DNA of 64,000 nt from Manis javanica (lineage: Eukaryota > Chordata > Mammalia > Pholidota > Manidae): assembly GCF_040802235.1 (NCBI RefSeq), contig NC_133172.1, forward strand, positions 29,903,738 through 29,967,737, in the 5' to 3' direction. Under the pieces are notes generated by a model. That model was not told the DNA's origin. It did not search any database and saw only the letters and a list, made by a program, of their open reading frames with translations. Made by a program: the position numbers and the translations under genes. Positions 37,265 through 49,144 of the stretch are shown in pieces; the stretch's first letter is position 1, and the number at the start of each line of letters is the position of its first letter.

Positions 37265-37280
37265 AAAGAATACTGCAGTA
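37265..37280. repeat. Right 16-bp target-site duplication of composite L1 insertion
   Basis: AAAGAATACTGCAGTA, exact partner of 35523-35538, following the A tail. Confidence 0.9.
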
Positions 37281-37745
37281 AACATAGTGGTACAGATAGC
37301 TTTTGCATTAGTGTTTTTGTTTTCTTCAGGTAAATTCCCAGAAGTGGAATTACTGTGTTGAATGTATTTCTATTTTTAGGTTTTTGAGAAACCTCCATAC
37401 TGCTTTTCATAGTATGTAAAACACCAACTTAGACTCCCGCCAACAGTGTAAAGCATTTCCGTTTTCTCGATACCCTTACCCACACTTACTGTTTCTTGTC
37501 TCTGGTGTCAGTCATTCTGACTGGGGTGATGTGGCATCTCGCTGTGGTTCTGATGTGCGTCTCCCTGATGATCGGCGACGTGGCGCAGCTTCTCATGTGT
37601 CTGCGGCCATCTGTACGTTTTCTTTGGAAAAATTTCTTCTCAGGTCCTCCCATTTTTAAATCAGATTATTTGGTTTTTTTGATGTTCAGTTATGTGAGTT
37701 CTTTATGTGTTTTGGATACTAATCTTTTATTGGTTCTTGAGATAG
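37281..37745 (-). mobile_element. Old L1, minus strand, right part
   Basis: Continuation of the L1 at 35259-35538: AACATAGTGGTACAGATAGC, then TAAATTCCCAGAAGTGGAAT and on to CTTTATGTGTTTTGGATACT. It ends at about 37745, 5'-truncated within ORF2. Confidence 0.85.
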
Positions 37746-39405
37746 CATTCTAAAGAGAGAAACTGAAGTCTTCAGAAAAGTTTAATATATAAGCAAAAAC
37801 ATCTATAAATCATATTATTATTACTATTATGATATCATAATATTACACATTCTCTAAAATTCTTACCTCCTAGAAAGAATATACAGTGATGTTATATGTT
37901 GGTAGGAGCATATACTGATTTCTAAAAAAAAAATTCTACTTGTCATGTAAACATACAAAATTTGTAAAAATTAAGGTAACTGCTCATTCTGAGAATTTTT
38001 GCTTTATATTATTTATTTTTGTTATTTCATATATTATGAAATTGAAATACATAATTTCTCTAAAGTCGCATGGTTGTAATAAGATGATGTGTGTTTCTGG
38101 CAACTGTGAACAAAAGTTGACTAATCATTTGTAATTTTGTGGAAAGAAATATTCTATTAAATGTATCTACAAGATAAGGAGCTCAAGAAGGAATCACCTA
38201 AGTTCTGTGTCCTGTTTCTTCACTTCCTCAACCTTGAGAAATCTCTTGAAGCAACCAGTTGAGTTTGGGCCCCCAGACATTCTTCACTATCTCTTCCATT
38301 TATTTTCTTCTTTCCCTTTGCTGTTGTCACCAACCCATACTTAGCAGCAACTACTTTTCATTAATGCCCTTAATCCAGGACCTGTTATGAGTTCTTCCTT
38401 AACAGCCACTTGATTCCTGATTGCCTGCTTCATACCTAGCTTTATGCATATTTTGTATGTTTTATATTGGCCTTTCTAGTGTTCTTTGCATGTTAAGGCA
38501 AAAATATGTTTTACTGGTAAACTAATAATAGAAAGGTATCATATAACAGTTTCCAATGGAGGGAGAATGTATTCATGGAAAGTGTTTTGGAAAGCTTTTA
38601 TTTTCCAAAATATTAAACTGTAAATCACCTAAAGGTATATGTATAATAAATATTTAGCATGAGTATAAATAATAAAAAGTAATGTGTTTCCTCTTCACTA
38701 TTGTTTCACTCATGCTGTATGTCCTTGGCCATCTGTGGTCCATTTCACGGAACTGATCCAGGTGGTTCTTTAGCACATGAGGCTGCAGAAATTTGTAGGT
38801 GGAGAAGAGTGCAAGGTAGTTCTGTGGCATTAATCAGATTTTTATGTTAGTTTCAAAATGGGAAGACTGTTTTGAAAAGTCAGAGAGAATCTCTTCTATA
38901 AAAAGACCAAGCGGCTATTGAAAACTTTATATAGGCAGCTTTGAGCGCATTTTTCTGGGATTGATTTGATTCAGAGCATAATTAGGAAGTTAATGATTTG
39001 GGAAAGTTTTTCCTAAGGCAATGTGTCTGTGATAAAGCAGTGGGTTTACTTATAGGAAAAAATTAGGATGCAGAGTCTTGAAAAACGATTTTGCCTATTC
39101 ATATCAGGTGGCAAATTGTACCACCTGGCTTTTTTCATGTTTTTTGGCTTTTATACTGAAATTAAAATTCATGATTTTGTATTTTTAAAGAGAATCCACC
39201 AAATTGTGTAAGCTAAAGACCTCATAAAAGTGGAATTGCCTTCTTTTTTAAACAGTTGATATCATAGTTGATACCCCTTTTGGTTACATTATGATTGAAA
39301 ACATGTATGTGAACAATCAAATTTACATTTGTGATCTCCTTTATAATATGTGCCTGAAGAAAACAGCCAATGAATCTTCCCAACAATTACATAAGACAAA
39401 ATCTA
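37746..39405. other. About 1.7 kb, nothing recognised
   Basis: AT-rich, no coding region. Short open frames show no family resemblance. Confidence 0.5.
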
Positions 39406-39409
39406 ATCC

Positions 39410-39640
39410 TAATAACAGTGATTATTTACCAGGTACTGTTTTACATATGTTGACTTATTTACCACTGTAAACTCATAAGGAATATTTTATATTGATTTCA
39501 TCGCTGTTAAATAAATGAGAAAACTGATTCACAGAGAGGACCAGTTATAGGTCCAAGCTCACATAGCTGGGAATCTGAACATGAACCATGTATGCTAATA
39601 TCCATACTCTGAACCACTATACATGCTACCTCTCAAGGTA
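39410..39640 (+). repeat. MIR element
   Basis: Core-SINE layout: AATAAATGAGAAAACTGATT, CACAGAGAGGACCAGTTATA, CTCACATAGCTGGGAATCTGA and a final CATACTCTGAACCACTATAC. Confidence 0.75.
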
Positions 39641-39644
39641 TCTT

Positions 39645-42600
39645 CTTCATCTTCTTCTAAAATTTCTAGATTTTAGAAATATTGAGAGGAACTTCACAAG
39701 TTCAGCATCTATTGTTTTTTTTCCTCCCAGAAATAATCCAGAACCATTTAGGTGGCTTCTTCAGTGTCCATAAGGCTGGGGTCTCTCCCACCACGAGATT
39801 GGATGCAGGGTTTCCACTCATATTTGTAGTTTGAAAATTCACCCAGCCGATGCTACTACACCTTTTAGATGACAAGTAGAGAAATAACATGATTGCAAGA
39901 ACAGACTATGAAAAGTTGAAAGAAACAAAATTATTCTTAGAATGAATTGGCCTTTTCCTTTCTACCATTTCCTCACAAGCTGAAAGGAATGAACTTATAC
40001 CTAACATCCTAGAGAAAGTATTCACAGCACGTTATACAGTCTGGATTAGACAGTGAGGACAATAATGAATCAAGTTGTACCTGCTCAACCTTTGAAACAT
40101 AGCTGAGGTTTTGAATTTAAAAGAAGCAACACCATATCGTGTGTTATTTAGGTATATGTGTATATGTAAAGACAATTTTTTAAACTTGGAAATGAAAATG
40201 AAATTAAGAATAGTGTTTAGTTTTGTGATGGATGGTGGGGAATGATAGAAGAAAGGAAGAGCTAGAAGGCATAGGTATATGGGAACTACTAGTTATATGT
40301 ATGTCAGTTTGCTTTCGTTTTAGGTTCTTCAGTATTTATTATTTCAGTAAAAACAAATGAGCAGAACCAGAAGTTAAATGTGGGCAAAACTAAAGAATGT
40401 ATTATTCAGGCAAACATATATATATACTGTAAAATTATTTTTTAAATGGCTGTGCCTAGACCCATGATGACAGTGTATTATGAATCTGAGGTTATGTTTT
40501 TGTGTATTTCAAAGCTTCTGATGTAGGCCATTCCCTTCCCCAGTGTGGGTGGATATCATTTCTCAGTATTTCTTCCTATGCTTTTAATGCTAACCCAGCC
40601 CTTAAATTCTTTTCTGGATTAATACTAGGCCAATATGAAGAAAATCAATTTATTGGATTCCCAAGTCCTGTTACTCTCCTCTCTACCATTTTCTAGTCCT
40701 TTCCTTTAAAAATAATTGTAATATAAAATTTGGATATGTGTCAAAAACTTTGTGAAGACAGTGTGCAAATAGTAGGTCCATGAAAACTTTGTTTAGACTA
40801 TGTTGGTTTTGGATTATCCCCACTAAATTCAATGCTAGTTATCAGATGAAGAGATGAGTGTGTTGGTATTAACAAGGTCTTATGATTATGAGGTTTTCTT
40901 TTTGCTGAAAAATTCTTGACTTCTGGTCAAATTGGATATGATCCAGTAATTTTCTCTTGTATGGCTTAGTATCAACTTTCTCTTGTACATTTAGTTAAAA
41001 CTTTGGTGTTCTGCTTTAAAATCCACCTTCCCTTCTGTAATCAAAAAGATGGTAATTATTGGAAAGCCTGTCAAGGCGCCCCTTAGGCACACATGAAGGC
41101 CACAGTTTTCTTTTATCATCATTTATTAATACCCTAAATCCAAATACTATCAGGCAAGGATATGTATGCCTATAAATCAATATATTAATCAAAACCTTTA
41201 AAATTTTTCAAGGCACAGTATTACATAGAGAGTATGCTGTAGGCAAAATGTGATTTCCATTTCTTTCAGAATCTTGATTTTTTTTCCTTCATACTCAGTC
41301 TTTCCAAACTCTTGCCATTTGTTCATTGACCCAGTGCTTCAGGGTCCCACTGTTCATTGGCTAATCATGCTTTTACATTTGTGTTAATATTTTAGAGGTG
41401 GTAACTCCCAAAGTTTTGCATCTTTCTAGATAACAAATTTCAATAGATTTTTTTCTTCTTCTGTAGTTCAAAGGCATAATTAATGCAGTCTGAGGTATTA
41501 TAGCAAGCCATCCTAAAAAGTAATTTTCTGGTTAAATGAATCTTTGGTATTTTAGATAACTAAGAATTATGCATGGTTATGTGATGAGGAAAGAGAAAAA
41601 AGAAAAGAAAAATGCTGTGTTTGTTTCTTTGGAGGAACAATTCTGAGTGAGTTTTTCTCTTAAGTAAATGTTCTGGTGTGATGTAAGAAAGACTATGGTA
41701 ACAGAACACAGCTTTTCGTGGTAGAAATTCTGGCCCTTTAAAGGTAAATAAAGTGCAGTATGTGTAAAATGTAAGCCAGTCCCCATTCCACACAAATTTA
41801 ACTTGGTTTTAGAGATATAGGAACAAAGAAGGAAAAGTCAGGGGTTCACTAATGCTGGAGCTTTCAAACTGTAAAAGTGAAAGTAATTGTGGAAAGGCCA
41901 TCATTTGAATCATTTAACAGATGGAAGCATTTGATAGTATTCTTTGGGGAGTTATGTTTCAAGTGCAGAAAGCACTAAGAGAATAAAATGGGATGTGGGC
42001 ATTTTCAAATTTAGGTTCCATAATACTATAGTTCATTTCTAGCTTCTTTTGAAAATAAAAATGGTTTATTTCAGGGCCCACAGAGCTTTATTCCTAGAGT
42101 TGAGTTTCATGCTACACAATGTTTTCAGACAGTGCCTGTCTGGAGCATAACACACTTAAGTGAAACAGCAGAATGACTATAGTTTTGAGGCTCCATAAAG
42201 TCAGAAGGTATATCAGAATTTCTTTTCCATTAGATTATTTGGAACCTGTCACAATATTGTCTATCATTTGAATATCTAGATATGCTTCTAGGAATTGCAA
42301 TTATGGCCTTAATTTATTTTAAAAAGAAGTATTGTTGCATGGATTTGACAAGGTTTGTAATGGAGTATAATAGAAACAAAAGTAGTATTGTATGTACTCT
42401 TTCATAGTCATATATCAGATGAAATTTTAACAATATGAGACTGTTTTTACAGGTACACTGTTTATGCACTGTAAGCTATAAGTACACTGCATTTATTATT
42501 TATAACCTAACACTTAGAAAGCACTTTGAAATACATTTGGCTCATATTCCATGATGCTTTGACATGGTGGTCCTGGTTTTAATAGATGAGATCACTGAAT

Positions 42601-42685
42601 CATATGCCAAAGATGTTAAAGATAAAAAGATGTTTAGGCATGAAAGGGACAAAGGAAAAAATGAAAACAAGTAAAGAGTGGGAAT
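39645..42685. other. About 3 kb, nothing recognised
   Basis: No gene, RNA or clear repeat. Open frames up to 77 codons without family resemblance. Confidence 0.5.
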
Positions 42686-42689
42686 GCAA

Positions 42690-42690
42690 T

Positions 42691-42725
<35 letters not shown>

Positions 42726-42905
42726 CCACAAAGGACACAGGAAGAAATAATTGTCTACCAGAAGATCGGAAAGTGTGCTGTAATCAAGGGGTGAATATAA
42801 GCCTAGGAACAAGAATGTGTGTGTAGAAGCTGTGATAGTATGTGTGTGCATGTATGTATGTATGTGTTTGTGTATGCATATATATATGTATGTATGTAAT
42901 TACAT
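42690..42905. repeat. Microsatellites: (GT)n-(AT)n and (GTAT)n
   Basis: TGTG run at 42691-42715 passing into TATATATA to 42724; a second degenerate TGTA/GTAT cluster at about 42838-42905. These give artefactual His-Thr-rich and Cys-rich open frames. Confidence 0.9.
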
Positions 42906-43224
42906 GTGTATGCATGTAAAACAATATGTTACTGTTCAATGTAAATATTGCTACTCCTTATTACTATTCTGCTACAGTAGAGTGGGTAAAGGGATAAGCC
43001 CAATGTATATGTCTGACTCATCAGCTCACTAATACAAATTAATTAGAAAATAATCCATAGTTCAATTTTAACCAAGTTTTTCATCAATTTTTAGTCAAGT
43101 TCTGAAAGCCTTTATTATTCACAAAACATTCACGTTTATACTTAATTTTTATTTTAATCTTATTCCTTATTTTTATGTTTATGTTTCATCACAAATAAAA
43201 TGTTATTTGTATTTATATATTTAT

Positions 43225-43377
43225 TTTTATTTTGCAATTTTTAATTGAGATATAATTGACATATAACATTATATTAGTTTCAGATGTACTGCACTATGAT
43301 TTGATGTTTGTATACATTATGAAATGATCACCAAATTGTCTAGTTTATATTGATTAACACACAGTTACAATTTTTTT
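43225..43377 (-). mobile_element. Old L1 3' UTR, left part, split by the FBXO45 retrocopy
   Basis: TTTTTAATTGAGATATAATTGAC-type sequence from about 43237 is the reverse of an L1 3' UTR. It stops at 43377 and resumes exactly in register at 47213 (CTTGTGATGATAATTTTAAAG). Confidence 0.85.
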
Positions 43378-43394
43378 CTTGGGATGATAATTTT
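43378..43394. repeat. Left target-site duplication of the FBXO45 retrocopy
   Basis: CTTGGGATGATAATTTT, matching 47213-47229 (CTTGTGATGATAATTTT) at 16 of 17 positions. In insert orientation the target reads TT/AAAATTATC, the L1 endonuclease consensus. Confidence 0.88.
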
Positions 43395-43679
43395 TTTTCT
43401 TTGTATGAAGTTTTAATGAATTATGAGCCATTTACCATTACAGACTTTAAGCCTTAATATTTCTTCTTTCTTATGTAAAACCAGATAATTATAACAGCCT
43501 ATCTCAAGTATGACAGAAGACCATAGTATGAGTAATAGTAATGTTTGTTTACACATCTGCATGCTTGAACCAAAGAGAATGCTCCCAATTTCCCAACTCA
43601 GCAAAGTAAATTCAATGAAATTTTTTCCGGATCATAGTTTCAGTTGAAATACAATGAATAACCTCTTTGCCTTTCAATA

Positions 43680-43810
43680 GCACTTTTTATCCATCACACA
43701 AGCACTTTCCCATTATTTTCTCCTTTACCCTCAATATTCTTGTGAGGTAGTGAACGGAGGCAGCAAGAGTTTTTTTTTTATTTTGCAGATAAGAAACTTA
43801 AGGTGAATTT
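43680..43810 (+). repeat. MIR-like segment within the retrocopy 3' UTR
   Basis: CACTTTCCCATTATTTTCTC, CTTGTGAGGTAGTG and TTTTGCAGATAAGAAACTTA occur in the order typical of MIR. If correct, this repeat was already in the FBXO45 3' UTR when it was copied. Confidence 0.55.
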
Positions 43811-43834
43811 AGAACTTAATCTTGGCAGCATATT

Positions 43835-43970
43835 GAAATCTAAGAAGTTTTAAAAAATCTGTATCTCAGACCAATATTAGAATCTTAGGGAATGGGACTT
43901 AATCATATTTTTCAAAACACATGACTCCAAAGTACAGTTAAAGTTGAGAACCACTGGTTTTGATGATTTA
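43835..43970 (+). repeat. MER5-like segment within the retrocopy 3' UTR
   Basis: TCTGTATCTCAGACCAATAT and GTTGAGAACCACTGGTTTTG resemble the MER5 DNA-transposon ends. It lies inside the retrocopy, hence probably inherited from the parent 3' UTR. Confidence 0.5.
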
Positions 43971-46328
43971 TACTCAATCTTCAGGTTCAACTGTCTTCTA
44001 CCTAAATGCTTTTTCAGCACTAACGATAAAGAGATTGCTTTTCCTGGAACATTGTAGCAGTTTAATATTCTGTACAGCTACTACTTGTCTCCAGTAACAA
44101 ACTTCATCAGGTTATAAAATGAAGGCTTTTCATTCTCCTGATGCTCATCCTGAACTTCCATTTTATACAATTTGCAAATGGGATATTAGGGAATTTATAT
44201 CTTTGAGCTAAGAATGGTTATTGTTAAATATTTAGGCAATTATTTGATTCTAGTTTCAATATGCAATAACCACGTGTTTCTGTTTTCCATTCAGCACCTC
44301 CAAAACTTTGTCATATATGAATAATCACTAATAAGACAACACAGAAGTTAGAGACAAAATTCTCAGCAAAAGCCCTTGGAATTGGCTATATCACAACCTG
44401 AAAAAGAAACAAATACTTAAAGTATTTTAATGTTTTCTAACTAGCTCAGTCTTCATCTGAACCAGTTTTCTTAAATGTTAAACTTTGCCAAATGGAGTTG
44501 TTCTACACCAAGAAAAATCAGTATCTCTAGCAGCTATATTGTCTAAAACATTTCACACATAATTTCACTCTGCACTATTAAACATGGTTTCCAGGCTTCT
44601 ATTACATGAATATCAAAAAGGATCTTCAACAGATTTCACCTTTAAGCAACATATCAAACACACAAAAAATATTTGTAAACCTGTCAGGTGGTAAAAATAA
44701 ATCTTTGTTCTTTGACTGAAATCCCCTGCTTCATAGTATTGATAATCTTAACTCTCAAGTAACAACCCAAAAACCCTAGACAGCTGCAGGCTGTCCCTAA
44801 ATTTGTTAGATTTAAAACAAAATATACATACAGCGATAACTTAAGATGTACAAAGATGCCACTTGCCTTAATCAATTCTTATCACAAAGATGTATCTGCA
44901 GTCATACAATTTATACTTTCATATAGAAAGATGTTTGTTTCTTGTAACAAAAGAAAATTTTAGTTTGCATGTTAGATTATTAATTTGTAAAACTATTAGC
45001 AAAACGAGATTTATTAGTCAAAAATTCAGAATGGGAATTAATGTTAAGCTCCTCTACAATGAAACCTTCAAAGTTGATGAAACCCATCTGAAGTTTTCAG
45101 CACAAGGTGTTTTATTTCAGTCCCAAGGGGACAATTATCTATGAGATTAAGAACATTCTTAACCTGGGTTCAGATTGACACTGTTTCAGGTGGATAAGTA
45201 AACATGTTCTTGATAACCCCAATGAAGAGTCTGAGGCTTAGACTGCTGCATAATGTAAACGATATAAAATTTTTAAAAATTTATAATATCTACAATATTA
45301 TAAAGCTACAAAATAGAAGGACCATTAACCAATCCTTTTCCTAAGGTCTGTGACTGACAGATTTTATATTTGAGGCCTATATGAGCAAATGGCAATGCTC
45401 TGTGTTGTTATGAGACACTTTCTCAGGAAGCCAAAAAATAAAATCAGATGCACATTCTTATTACTGATAAATGTATGATTAGCAATAGATTTGACTTCCC
45501 TCAATCATTAGCCAGAGGATTGAGGAATCTTTACAATAATTTTGACCCTTAAAGAAAAAACAAAACAACCAGACTGTAATAGCTATGCATACTGTAAACC
45601 AAATACAAAATGAGCCAATGCAACATCTCCTCTTAAAATCCCCTTCTTTGTAGTTACCCAACTGTCCCTAAATGTTATTGTAATTTTGTACCATGTCGTG
45701 GTTTTTAAGAAATTGAACTAGAACAAAGCAATCCCTTTGTCCTGTTTGGTTTTTTTTTTATACACATATTTTATATACAACTTTTAAAATAGCTGCACAA
45801 TTTTACATCTCACTGCTAGAGAAGTGCAGTCCAGGCAGACCATGCTTCTCAATATATTAAAAATATTAAATAAAACCCAACCAGTTGCATACTTTTCTAA
45901 TAGTCAAGCTGGTTGGAAAAGAGGGTCTGGAGAAAAAACAGGCAGTTGTAAAATAGGATCAGTCTTTCTTCACAAACATACTACTTAAAAATCTTACTAT
46001 TTCCTTATCTTATCCCTTTTATAGCATCTCTAAAATCTCACCTTAAAAGTTGGAGTCAACACATTGTTAACTTAGAGACAAAATCTGCTGCAACATGCAT
46101 ATGTCAACTGCCCACTCAACCAATTGCAACCCTGAGGATTTTTCTGGCCCAATAGAAAGAGGAAACACTAAGATAATCTCTGCTGTAGAGTTGTTTCTCC
46201 AGTTAACAATTTCATGTGTTTTTCAGGATGTTTCTTGGGCATGCATGTATGACACTGTCACTTCATGATTCTACTTTCCACAAGCAGATATTTCCTCAAC
46301 TCTGTCTTTCATCACAAGAAAGCCACTG

Positions 46329-47171
46329 TCATCCATCCAAAGGTTTCCCAAGGTAAACCAAAGTCACTTCTGTGTTGCCATATACAGCAGAAACCGCTGG
46401 ATATAAGTCCTCTAAAGGCAACCCCCAGGAACTCATATCCTCGTTCAAAAGCTAAAGTCTTATCTTCCATGTCCAAGATGACTCAAATCCTTTCTCCTAT
46501 CTGGTACTTTGGTGCATTGTTGCATTGTGGAAAACTGCCATTGACTTCTCCATTATGTAGTAGATTATTGTCCACCAGATTCCAGCCCCAGCTCTTGTCA
46601 TCACTGCCCAGCAATGCCACATAACCTTGGCACTGCATGGGGGCTCATTTTGTGGCAATTCCAGTCACTGCCACAGTGCCCAGAGGGCCCTCCCACCACA
46701 CTTCCCATGCATGGCGGCCCTCACTGAAACCAATTTTGGTCCTTGCACCATCAGTGCTCTGAGCAATCGGGTTTCGGTGTAAAGTGAAGCCATTCTTCTT
46801 AATGTAGACATTCCTAGAGCAGTCATTAGTGCTGAAGGCATGTTGGAAAGCACGTACCTTGGCCTTGTATCTGGGCAGGTTGCAGAGAATGTCCGTGTGC
46901 AGAGCCTCTTCTGCTAGGCTGCGGGCGCACAGGCTTCGCCACACCTCGCTGTTCTCATCGCTGTGCAGGCAGCGATACCAGTGCTTGCACACCAGGGTGC
47001 AGCTCTGCAGCTCGGACAGCTCCAGGTAGGAGAATACTAACTCCAGCACCCGGCTGGGCAGCCGGCCTCCGGCCCCCGCCAACCCGGAGCCCGAGAAGGC
47101 GCCCGAGCCGCCGCCGCCGCTACAACCCGCGCGCCCGAGGCCGCTCCAGCCCCCCGGCCCGGCGCCGCCAT
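46329..47171 (-). pseudogene. FBXO45: Coding part of the FBXO45 retrocopy, disabled
   Basis: ATG at 47171 (MAAP...). The Gly/Ala-rich N-terminus is present, then an F-box ([20 protein letters not shown]) and a SPRY domain ([23 protein letters not shown]), ending KPLDG and a stop at 46331-46329. The remembered human protein is 286 residues, so length is near complete. Lesions are a one-base deletion in the N-terminal repeat (about 47128-47136), TGA at 46647-46645 and TGA at 46485-46483 (each fits CGA to TGA at an Arg codon), and a deletion of about 14 bp near 46405 between CTT repeats. Open stretch 47082-46645 (145 codons) reads from the F-box into SPRY. Close identity elsewhere suggests a moderately young insertion. 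Confidence 0.92.
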
Positions 47172-47212
47172 CGTCTCACCAGCCGGCCCGAGGGCCGCCG
47201 CCGCCGCTTGCC
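47030..47212 (-). promoter_or_regulatory. CpG-rich 5' leader of the FBXO45 retrocopy
   Basis: Extremely GC- and CpG-rich block (GCCGCCGCCGCC-type) in otherwise AT-rich DNA. It is the copied 5' UTR and start of coding sequence, and it ends abruptly at the target-site duplication. Its CpGs have survived fairly well, consistent with limited age. Confidence 0.75.
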
Positions 47213-48300
47213 CTTGTGATGATAATTTTAAAGATTGATTCTTTTAGTAATTTTCAGTATACAGTACAGTATTATTAATTATCTTCACCAAGCTATACTT
47301 TACATAAGGATTTATTCATCCTTATATTTGTCGTTGTTTGTCCCCAAGACCTATTTGTCTTATAACTGGAAGTTTGTATTCTTTCAATCACCTTCACCCA
47401 TTTTGTCTACCTTCAAGCCTCAGCCTCTGGCAGCCACCATCTGGTTTATGAATTTGTGTGAGTTTGTTTACTTGTTTGTTTGTTTCATGATTCCACATGT
47501 GAGATTGTATGGTGTTTTTCTGTGTTACTGATTTAACTTAGCATAATGCCCTCAGTGTCCATCCATGTTTTCTTAAATGGCAAGGTATCCTTTTCTTTTC
47601 CTTCTTTTCTTTATTCACTCATTTGACAATAAACACAGGTTTTTTTCCATGTCTTGACTGTTGTAAATAATGGTACAGTGAACATGGGGAACAGACGTTT
47701 CTTCTACATAGTGTTTTTATTTCATTTGGACAAATACTCAAAAGTGGGATTGCTGGATGATACGGTAGTTCTGTTTTTAAGTTTTTGAGGAGCTTCCATA
47801 CTGTTTTCTTTAGTGGCTGCACCAATTGACATTCCTACTAATAGTGCACAAAGGTTCCCACCATTTATCTATCAGCATTTATCTATTGTCTTTTTTGATG
47901 CTAGCCATTAGAACAGGTGTGAGATGATATCTGATTGTGGTTTTGATTTGCATTTTCCTAATGATTAGTCATGTTGAGAATCTTTTCATGTACCTGCTGG
48001 ATATTTGTATGTCTTCTGTGGAAAAATGTCTATTCAGATCTTCTGGCCATTTTACAATTGGGTTGTTTGTTGGTTTGCTAGAGAATTGTATGAATTCTTA
48101 CTATGTTTTTAATATAAATCCTTTAGTAGATATATGATTTGCAAATGTTCTCTCCCATTCACTAAGTTGCCTTTTTATTTTGTTGGTGGTGCCCATTTTG
48201 TGCAGAAACTTTTTGTTTGATGTCATCCCACTAGTTGGTTTTGCTTTTGTTGCCTGTGCTCTCAGTGTTAAATCCCAAAAAAAGACCCTGTACAATGATC
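47213..48300 (-). mobile_element. Old L1, right part (3' UTR and ORF2 end)
   Basis: Continues the L1 at 43225-43377: ACAGTATTATTAATTATCTTC, then ORF2 C-terminal region (reverse of 47830-47540) and further ORF2 to about 48300. 5'-truncated. Bits of frame remain at 47825-47619 and 48295-48101. The first 17 bp are the right TSD of the retrocopy. Confidence 0.85.
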
Positions 48301-48950
48301 ATGTTTGATTATTGGACTAGAACTAAATCTTCTTTGCATCTCATTTCATCCTGCCCCTGTATGAAGGGCTTATCTCTTAAGATTCTGGCATATATAGTTA
48401 GTAGGTTTTAAGCAAAACCAGAAACCAATGAGGGACACTAGACAGGGGACCAGTTAAGGGAGGGTCCCTTTGCACAATGCCTTTTCCCTAACCTTGGTGA
48501 GAAATGAGAGATGGTGAACATCTTAAGAGTCAGGGACAGAAACTCAGTAAGGGCATGGTTCCTGGCTCAAATATCATAAATCTGTAAGCCTACCTTCAAA
48601 AGAATCAATTATCACTTCTCTACTCTATTAAAATCCTTGTCAGAATTATGTGAGTATTCTAATGGTAAGTGGAACCCTTCAGTGGTCTCTGCTGCTATGG
48701 AACCAGGAGGAGCTGATAACTATTATGAGCAGTTATTTCAAAAAGGCTGTTTTTTGCTTTTTAATAACAGATCAGCAACAGTCTGTGAAATATTTCTCTT
48801 TATTTTGTTAGGGCCCATGTCAGCTCAACCTGGGGCTCAGTTAAACCAGAGTCCGCAAAATTTGATAGGCATAACTATTCATTGTTAGTATTTCAGAATC
48901 TCTTTCTGGCACTTTTTAATATGCTAGGTGTTTGGAAGTGAATTACTTTA
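48301..48950. other. About 650 bp, nothing recognised
   Basis: Slightly more complex sequence than its surroundings, possibly an old LTR or internal retroviral fragment, but nothing nameable. No gene. Confidence 0.4.
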
Positions 48951-48954
48951 GGCA

Positions 48955-49140
48955 ATAAAGAGTAAAGGGCTTTTACATGCCTTATTTTATATAATACAAT
49001 GTCCCTAAGATGAACATATTATTATCCCCACTTTATAGGTTAAAGAGAAAAATACACTAAAGTTAGAAAACTGCCTTAAAATGACTCAGCTACTGAGTTG
49101 GAAAGCCCATTTAAACTTGTGTCTGCCTGAATTTGGAGAT
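48955..49140 (+). repeat. MIR element
   Basis: AACATATTATTATCCCCACT, AAACTGCCTTAAAATGACTC and AGCTACTGAGTTGGAAAGCC follow the MIR core order. Confidence 0.7.
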
Positions 49141-49144
49141 CAAG

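Larger units (their letters stand above)
43395..47212 (-). pseudogene. FBXO45: FBXO45 processed retrocopy (whole mRNA, intronless)
   Basis: A 3.8-kb copy of an FBXO45 mRNA on the minus strand. It has a GC-rich 5' UTR from 47212, a coding part at 47171-46329, and a long 3' UTR to an ATTAAA signal (43417-43412) 13 nt before the residual poly(A) at 43398-43395. There are no introns. It lies inside an old L1 and is flanked by a 17-bp TSD at a TT/AAAA site, so L1-mediated retrotransposition is clear. Family knowledge: FBXO45 is an F-box plus SPRY protein of a neuronal ubiquitin ligase. The gene must exist elsewhere in this genome. No promoter of its own is evident apart from the copied CpG-rich leader. 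Confidence 0.93.

Noticed and set aside
42600-43032. Frames rich in His-Thr or Cys-Met-Tyr
   Set aside because: They are translations of GT/AT microsatellites.
46265-46624. 119-codon plus-strand frame
   Set aside because: It is antisense to the FBXO45 retrocopy coding region.
47100-47215. Possible active CpG-island promoter of a host gene
   Set aside because: It is the copied 5' leader of the FBXO45 retrocopy and stops exactly at the target-site duplication. Promoter use is possible but nothing here shows it.
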